A stretch of 17,410 bases of DNA, taken from positions 1 through 17,410 of the forward strand of contig JACRGM010000145.1 in assembly GCA_016212345.1 (NCBI GenBank), read 5' to 3'. The DNA is from Nitrospinota bacterium (GTDB lineage: Bacteria; Nitrospinota; Nitrospinia; SZUA-224). This document shows positions 13,509-17,410 of the stretch, piece by piece. A model generated the notes under the pieces. That model was not told the DNA's origin. It saw only the letters and a list, made by a program, of their open reading frames with translations, and ran no database searches. Made by a program: the position numbers and the translations under genes. Position 1 is the first letter of the stretch; each line of letters opens with the position of its first letter.

Positions 13509-13871
13509 TTATTCAACTCCTATATGTAATACCCTATCACTTTTTGCTGCCTTTGCTACATACCAATCCATGCCAATAGAGGTTATCCCTTCGATTATAT
13601 CCTCCCCAGCATGTATCCCCCTTGCCTCAGAACATGCCTCACACGCCGCAACTTGCACTCCCTTTTTCTGTAACCCACTTATCTTTTTTATAAGATAAGA
13701 GTAATCCTTATATTCCTTCTGCCCTTTTTTTGCAGCAGTGGTTGCATTGCCAGAAAGCCATAGATTAACATTGTGCCCCTTATCTGCTGCAGTCTCTGCT
13801 AGCTTAACCGCAAAATCGAGATTCATTGACCCAATAAGGGAAGAAAATACCCCAATTGTTAATGTTCCCAT
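13509..13871 (-). CDS. dsrE: DsrE-like sulfurtransferase subunit
   Basis: The 120-residue DsrE-family protein begins MGTLTIGVFSSLIGSMNLDFAVKLAETAADKGHNVNLWLSGN, a Rossmann-like start with the typical A-x-K-L-A-x-x-A helix. The segment GVQVAACEACSEARGI places C77 and C80 where DsrE/TusD keep the catalytic persulfide Cys (Cys78 in the Allochromatium protein, as I recall). Retention of this Cys argues for real sulfur transfer, not just a structural relic. The ATG follows GGAGG. The neighbours are dsrH upstream (14-base gap) and dsrF downstream (one-base gap), so the three are translated together. Substrate partners are expected to be TusA and DsrC, both encoded here. Confidence 0.9.
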   Translation of the reverse strand: MGTLTIGVFSSLIGSMNLDFAVKLAETAADKGHNVNLWLSGNATTAAKKGQKEYKDYSYLIKKISGLQKKGVQVAACEACSEARGIHAGEDIIEGITSIGMDWYVAKAAKSDRVLHIGVE

Positions 13872-13885
13872 TCATAAACCTCCTT

Positions 13886-14185
13886 CTATAACCATGCAAG
13901 CTTATCATAGTCATTCATTATTAAATCTGTGAGATCACTATATGTGATCACCTTTATATCGCTGTCTACCTCATCTGTTGAAAACCCTCTTGTACTTAAA
14001 TCTTCTGAAAGTACATAGTAGTCTATCTCTTTCTTCTGTAAGATAGGTGAAGGCTCCCCTTTTTCTTTAATAGTAGCATGATAAATACCATTGCCAACCA
14101 GGAATACCCCTATCTTTTCTCCCTTTAATCTAAAAAGCATATCATGATTTCCTCTCAGATCGCTATAGAAGATACCAAGTTTCAA
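13886..14185 (-). CDS. dsrH: DsrH/TusB-like subunit lacking cysteine
   Basis: The protein has 99 residues. Matches to DsrH/TusB include the core IGVFLVGNGIYHATI, YYVLSEDLSTRGFSTDEV, IKVITYSDLTDLIMNDYDKLAWL and especially the ending WL. It contains no cysteine at all, whereas DsrH of sulfur oxidisers is described with a conserved Cys near residue 20; here that region reads GNHDMLF. The start is TTG, eight bases behind a strong AGGAGG; the nearby ATG and GTG are out of frame. It is first in the minus-strand group. A TusB-like structural role in the hexamer is likely, with DsrE carrying the sulfur. Confidence 0.8.
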   Translation of the reverse strand: MKLGIFYSDLRGNHDMLFRLKGEKIGVFLVGNGIYHATIKEKGEPSPILQKKEIDYYVLSEDLSTRGFSTDEVDSDIKVITYSDLTDLIMNDYDKLAWL

Positions 14186-14258
14186 TCACATCACCTCCTT
14201 TAATCAAAAACATATATTATAATATCATTAAGAGGTAATTATGTCAATAAAAAAAAAC

Positions 14259-14771
14259 CTAACTTCCTTTATACCTCTTCACCTCAAATCTCATTATCTC
14301 TACATCCTCATTTGATCCTATCCCTGCTTTCTCTTTTGCTATCTCTATCTGTTCCTCTACACTATTAACACCCTCAATATCTGGGAGGAGAAGACCTTTT
14401 TTCCACCCACTAGTTACAATTACACCATATCTTTTGGGATCTAATTGATCCATATCTGAGATCTTTTCTGCTTCAGATAGGACATCTACTGAGATATTCA
14501 AATCATCAAGTTCACCTATAGTAACAGGAGGGAACCTCGGATCTTTTGTTGCAGCACTAATTGCATTTATAATTATCTCCTCAGCCACATTAGAATGACT
14601 ATGAGAAATAGTTCCAATACATCCCCGTAAAATCCCCCTCTTTTTAAGAGAGACAAAGGTACCTCTCCTCTCCTTCATCTCATCTGTAAGCTCCTCCGGC
14701 ACTGGCATGATCTCACCTGACCTTATATATCTCTCTATTGTATCCTTTGCTAATTTAATCAGAGGATGCAT
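14259..14771 (-). CDS. AMMECR1-domain protein
   Basis: The 170-residue protein is a single AMMECR1 domain. It opens HPLIKLAKDTIERYI, contains the hallmark RGTFVSLKKRGILRGCIGTI, then AAEEII-type NVAEEIIINAISAATKDPRFPPVTIGELDDLNISVDVLSEAEKI, and ends KGLLLPDIEGVNSVEEQIEIAKEKAGI. In bacteria this domain is part of the conserved AmmeMemoRadiSam set (AMMECR1, Memo-like and radical-SAM proteins), whose biochemical job is not established. Neither partner gene is in the window. It lies 53 bases downstream of the polyprenyl synthase gene and 73 bases upstream of dsrH, and is likely co-transcribed with one or both. Confidence 0.88.
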   Translation of the reverse strand: MHPLIKLAKDTIERYIRSGEIMPVPEELTDEMKERRGTFVSLKKRGILRGCIGTISHSHSNVAEEIIINAISAATKDPRFPPVTIGELDDLNISVDVLSEAEKISDMDQLDPKRYGVIVTSGWKKGLLLPDIEGVNSVEEQIEIAKEKAGIGSNEDVEIMRFEVKRYKGS

Positions 14772-14824
14772 CCATCATCCCTCTCCGTAAATACTCATTT
14801 CGTTAGAAGTAATGGCTAAAGAGT

Positions 14825-15799
14825 TTACATATCCCTTTCTACTATATAGTCAGCAACAGAGAATATTGCATTCAGGTAAAGAGATCCCTTAAAGTTACTC
14901 ATTCTTTCTTTGGCCTCCCTTATATATCCCCTCGCCTTATCCATAGTATAATCTATTGAATGATATCTCTTCATCAGATCAACTATTTTATTGAAATCCT
15001 CCCTCTGAATATCCCCAGTCTTTACTATATCCTCTATTAATTTCCTATCTTTTTGGGAGGCATTATTATAAAGATGTATCAGTGGAAGCGTGACCTTACC
15101 CTTTCTGATGTCCTTGCCAATCTCTTTTCCAATCTTGGTCTCCTCAGATGCATAATCAAATACATCATCTACCAATTGAAAGGCGATACCAACCTCTGTC
15201 CCGAAGTTTGATAATCTATCCTCCTCAGTTGATAGACTCTTTCCTAAAATAGCTCCTACCCGACAGCTCGCAGAGATTAAGGATGCTGTCTTACGTTTAA
15301 TAATACCAATATACTCCTCTTCTGTGATATTTAGATTAAAAGGATTTATCATCTCCATGACCTCTCCTTCCACCATTCTCCTAGATGCATCAGAAAAATA
15401 GAAAATTATCCTTGGGTCTTTAACTTCTGCCATCATGGTAAGGGATCTTGAGAGAAGAAAATCACCCACAAGCACACTTGCCCCATTTCCCCACCTCAAA
15501 TTGGCAGCAGGATTTCCTCTACGTATCTCTGCCTCATCTAGCACATCATCATGAAGAAGGGTTGCAGTATGGATAAACTCTACCACGCATGAATAAGTTA
15601 TATGTTTATTCCCATTATTATATCCACATAATCTCGAACTAGTTAGAAGAAGAATGGGTCTTATACGCTTTCCACCATTGGAAAGATAGTTACTTATTGT
15701 TGGAATCAACAATACATCTGATTGGAAATTCTCCTTAATGGATGCCTCTAGTTTATTTAGGTCATCTTTAAGTATAATAAGAACCTCTCTAAACTCCAT
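14825..15799 (-). CDS. Trans-polyprenyl diphosphate synthase (hepta/octaprenyl type)
   Basis: The 324-residue isoprenyl synthase has all expected motifs: GGKRIRPILLL (substrate phosphate binding), first Asp-rich motif HDDVLDEAEIRRG, GDFLLSRSL, the second Asp-rich motif QLVDDVFDY, and GKDIRKGKVTLPLIHLY. These enzymes add isopentenyl units to farnesyl diphosphate to make the side chain of menaquinone or ubiquinone. That fits a neighbour of DsrMK, which works with the quinone pool, although linkage alone proves nothing. Chain length cannot be read from sequence by eye, so I give no symbol (ispB or hepT would be the candidates). The ATG at 15799 follows GGAAGGGG; a TTG at 15814 in frame is inside the ribosome site. 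Its own promoter lies at 15965-15993. Confidence 0.92.
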   Translation of the reverse strand: MEFREVLIILKDDLNKLEASIKENFQSDVLLIPTISNYLSNGGKRIRPILLLTSSRLCGYNNGNKHITYSCVVEFIHTATLLHDDVLDEAEIRRGNPAANLRWGNGASVLVGDFLLSRSLTMMAEVKDPRIIFYFSDASRRMVEGEVMEMINPFNLNITEEEYIGIIKRKTASLISASCRVGAILGKSLSTEEDRLSNFGTEVGIAFQLVDDVFDYASEETKIGKEIGKDIRKGKVTLPLIHLYNNASQKDRKLIEDIVKTGDIQREDFNKIVDLMKRYHSIDYTMDKARGYIREAKERMSNFKGSLYLNAIFSVADYIVERDM

Positions 15800-15846
15800 A
15801 ATCACCCCTTCCAATTCGCCATTCCAAGAATGTCGCCTAACTTAAC

Positions 15847-16020
15847 TTGAGCGATTTTTAATATAAACCCCACAAACCCCAGAGAGAGTAATAGCACTCT
15901 TCTTTCATACATAAGGATTATAGATAAAAAATCGCTCAATTTAGATTACATAAAATTTGATGGTATATTAGCTTAAATGCCTCTCTTTGTCAAGGCTTTT
16001 TTACTCCCAAAATCGCTCAA
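15847..16020. repeat. Three copies of the motif AAAATCGCTCAA around divergent promoters
   Basis: AAAAATCGCTCAA occurs inverted at 15847-15859 and direct at 15926-15938; a 12-base version, AAAATCGCTCAA, is at 16009-16020. Similarity continues into a TTAG-like tail in each copy. They lie in the leader of the polyprenyl synthase gene and between its promoter and the hrcA promoter, as operators or small repeats would. Confidence 0.65.
15965..15993 (-). promoter_or_regulatory. Promoter of the polyprenyl synthase gene
   Basis: On the minus strand: perfect TTGACA (15993-15988), a 17-base spacer, TAATAT (15970-15965). It points toward the polyprenyl synthase start and leaves a leader of about 160 bases containing two copies of the AAAAATCGCTCAA motif. 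Confidence 0.65.
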
Positions 16021-16027
16021 TTAGGTC

Positions 16028-16056
16028 TTGACAAAAGGAGATATAGTTGGTATTGT
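16028..16056 (+). promoter_or_regulatory. Promoter of hrcA
   Basis: Perfect TTGACA (16028-16033), a 17-base spacer, TATTGT (16051-16056). The predicted start point falls in the left half of the split CIRCE site, the normal arrangement for HrcA-controlled promoters. Confidence 0.65.
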
Positions 16057-16060
16057 AATT

Positions 16061-16210
16061 CTAGCACTCTTTGTATAGATTTTCAGATAATAAATTACAC
16101 AAGGCTAGAGGGAGAAATCCGAGTAAGGCGTACTGAGTAGTACGCCGTCGAGGATTTCGACTGATAACGCCGTGTAATTTGTTATATGGAAATCTATAGA
16201 AGAATGCTAA
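16061..16210 (+). promoter_or_regulatory. CIRCE operator split by the MITE-like element
   Basis: The left half CTAGCACTC is at 16061-16069 and the right half GAATGCTAA at 16202-16210; each matches 8 of 9 bases of the CIRCE consensus TTAGCACTC-N9-GAGTGCTAA. Between them lies the 125-bp element. Removing it and one copy of its TA duplication leaves TTTG-TA-GAA, exactly the nine-base spacer. HrcA would bind the restored site; the present form should bind poorly. Confidence 0.75.
16074..16198 (+). mobile_element. 125-bp MITE-like near-palindromic element flanked by TA, copy 2
   Basis: This copy has the same length and orientation as the one at 10909-11033 and four base differences. Two of the differences are in the loop of the central hairpin (TGAGTA here, TGAGCG there), leaving its seven-pair stem intact; the other two are just outside the stem. 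It lies in the hrcA leader, so the hrcA message would begin with a long hairpin. An apparent hrcA start at 16186 is inside the element. Confidence 0.85.
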
Positions 16211-16221
16211 AGGGAGGAGAA

Positions 16222-17280
16222 ATGCTTATGTCATATGCTCTCGATGAAAGAAGTCGATTTATATTAAAGGCAATTGTACAAAATTATATAATGAATGCTG
16301 AACCTGTAGGGTCACGAACTGTCTCCAAGATGGATGGAGTTGAAATTAGCCCGGCTACTATAAGGAATGTTATGGCTGATCTTGAGGAGATGGGATATGT
16401 GGAGCAACCCCATGCATCTGCGGGAAGGATACCGACCGATAAAGGGTACAGGTTTTATGTTGATAGCCTGATAAAGATCCCAGTCCTGACAAAGGCAGAG
16501 TCTAAAAGGATAAATAGAAATTATGAATCGAAGATGACTGAAATTGAAAAGATTATGGAGTCAACCTCGAAGTTACTATCATATATATCTAATCAGGCCG
16601 GTATAGTACTCCCTCCGAAATTTACTAATATAACCTTCAAACATATTTCATTTGTAAAAATGCGTGATAATCATGTACTTGCTATCTTTGTTTCGGAATC
16701 AGGGGTAGTACAGAACAAGATTATTAGCATAGAGGAGGATATCAGACAGGAAGATCTTGATACCATCACTACCTATCTTAATAATGAGTTTGGTGGATTG
16801 ACCCTTAAGATGATAAGGGAGAAGATAATCGAGATAATGGCTAATGATAAAAGGGAGTACGATAATCTACTACTGAGGGCAATAGATCTTGGCAAGAAGG
16901 TATTTTTTGAGGGAAGGGTAAAGGAGGATATATATGTTGGTGGGGCAACAAATATCCTTGAACAACCTGAGTTTATTGCGGATGTGAAGAAGATGAAAAC
17001 GATATTTAAGGCTCTCGAAGAGAAGGCCAAACTTATAAAGATACTCGATAAATGTATTGAAGAAGAGGGTATACACATAGTGATTGGTTCTGAGAGTGAG
17101 ATTCATGAGATTAGTGACTGCAGTATAGTAACACATACATATAAATATGAAGATTCTGCCTTAGGGGTGTTAGGTATTTTTGGACCAAAAAGGATGGAGT
17201 ATCCAAAGGTCATTGCTATAGTTAACTATACAGCAGGACTTGTCAGCAAGATACTTAGTGGTAAAAATGAGGAATCATAG
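16222..17280 (+). CDS. hrcA: Heat-inducible transcription repressor HrcA
   Basis: The protein has about 350 residues, with an N-terminal winged-helix domain: LDERSRFILKAIVQNYIMNAEPVGSRTVSKMDGVEISPATIRNVMADLEEMGYVEQPHASAGRIPTDKGYRFYVD. This is the hallmark of HrcA. The GAF-like C-terminal domain follows, with SNQAGIVLPPK, HISFVKMRDNHVLAIFVSESGVVQNKII, and the ending LGVLGIFGPKRMEYPKVIAIVNYTAGLVSKIL. HrcA binds CIRCE operators to repress chaperone genes (groESL, dnaK operon and itself) and needs GroEL for activity. ATG 16222 and in-frame ATG 16228 both lie behind AGGGAGGAG; the second has the more usual spacing. No chaperone gene is inside the window. Its own CIRCE site appears broken by an insertion, so autoregulation may be lost. 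Confidence 0.95.
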   Translation: MLMSYALDERSRFILKAIVQNYIMNAEPVGSRTVSKMDGVEISPATIRNVMADLEEMGYVEQPHASAGRIPTDKGYRFYVDSLIKIPVLTKAESKRINRNYESKMTEIEKIMESTSKLLSYISNQAGIVLPPKFTNITFKHISFVKMRDNHVLAIFVSESGVVQNKIISIEEDIRQEDLDTITTYLNNEFGGLTLKMIREKIIEIMANDKREYDNLLLRAIDLGKKVFFEGRVKEDIYVGGATNILEQPEFIADVKKMKTIFKALEEKAKLIKILDKCIEEEGIHIVIGSESEIHEISDCSIVTHTYKYEDSALGVLGIFGPKRMEYPKVIAIVNYTAGLVSKILSGKNEES

Positions 17281-17314
17281 ATTTTTACTGTGAGAATTGC
17301 TGCGTTAAGGTAAC

Positions 17315-17357
17315 TTGACATTCCTATGTTCACATCTTATAATCTTCTTGATAAGAA
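17315..17357 (+). promoter_or_regulatory. Perfect-consensus sigma70 promoter with a palindrome at the start point
   Basis: TTGACA (17315-17320), exactly 17 bases, TATAAT (17338-17343): no mismatch. Immediately after is TTCTT-GAT-AAGAA (17345-17357), a small palindrome placed where an operator would act. It is not a CIRCE. It drives whatever begins at the right edge. Confidence 0.7.
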
Positions 17358-17397
17358 TAGTATTTTGGGTTTTATCTTGAATAAAGGATGGCTTGTG

Positions 17398-17410
17398 ATG
17401 AGTAATAATA
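17398..17410 (+). CDS. Possible start of the next gene (four codons in window)
   Basis: ATG at 17398 lies nine bases behind AAAGGA and downstream of the perfect promoter, so a gene probably starts here. Only MSNN is visible. A heat-shock gene such as grpE often follows hrcA, but nothing here identifies it. Confidence 0.35.

Noticed and set aside
14186..14258. Intrinsic terminator between the AMMECR1 gene and dsrH
   Set aside because: There is an A-run but no adjoining GC-rich hairpin on either strand.
16773..17136. Overlapping antisense frames within hrcA
   Set aside because: They are shadows of a conserved gene with low-complexity composition.
17278..17286. TAGATTTTT at the hrcA stop as another element end
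   Set aside because: Only the first nine bases resemble the element terminus; the following sequence does not match.
1..17410. CRISPR array, tRNA, rRNA or prophage
   Set aside because: I saw no regularly spaced repeat set, no tRNA cloverleaf, no rRNA-like sequence and no phage structural genes.

Overview
The window is an AT-rich bacterial chromosome segment with strong Shine-Dalgarno sequences and many AGA/AGG arginine codons. A TolC-type outer-membrane protein and MlaC indicate a diderm cell. A compact dissimilatory sulfite reductase (dsr) locus indicates an anaerobic or sulfur-cycling organism. I cannot name the phylum. The gene mix (DsrD and DsrL beside DsrEFH/TusA) fits deep-branching sulfur bacteria, such as some Nitrospirota, Desulfobacterota-like or candidate-phylum lineages, better than a classical sulfate reducer.

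Layout. (1) 1-2093: start of a tolC-like gene (minus), divergent mlaC (plus), an HNH endonuclease gene (minus), and repeat-rich spacers. (2) 2094-2843: a secreted DUF1573-cytochrome c protein whose frame is crossed by one UGA exactly at the first Cys of the SCGCT motif, followed by a SECIS-like hairpin. It is best read as one selenoprotein. (3) 3038-12802: an ArsR regulator followed by dsrN, dsrC, dsrM, dsrK, dsrJ, dsrA, dsrB, dsrD and dsrL, all on the plus strand and probably largely co-transcribed. (4) 12827-14185: convergent minus-strand group dsrH, dsrE, dsrF, tusA (sulfur-carrier relay). (5) 14259-15799: AMMECR1-family protein and a polyprenyl diphosphate synthase (minus). (6) 16222-17280: hrcA (plus), then a perfect sigma70-type promoter and perhaps the start of another gene.

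How the parts work together. DsrAB reduces sulfite (or runs in reverse) using an amidated siroheme probably made by DsrN. DsrC carries the sulfur as a trisulfide. DsrMK(J) exchanges electrons between the membrane quinone pool and DsrC. DsrD is an activator of DsrAB. DsrL is a probable NAD(P)H-linked partner. TusA/DsrEFH pass persulfide sulfur to or from DsrC. dsrO and dsrP are absent here and DsrJ has only two haem motifs.

A 125-bp near-palindromic, MITE-like element flanked by TA occurs twice (10909-11033, 16074-16198), with a 29-bp end fragment at 12803-12831. One copy appears to have inserted inside the nine-base spacer of a CIRCE operator in front of hrcA. The other copy and the fragment bracket dsrL with perfect inverted ends and supply the stop codons of dsrD and tusA. 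The likely selenoprotein and this element are the most unusual contents of the window.
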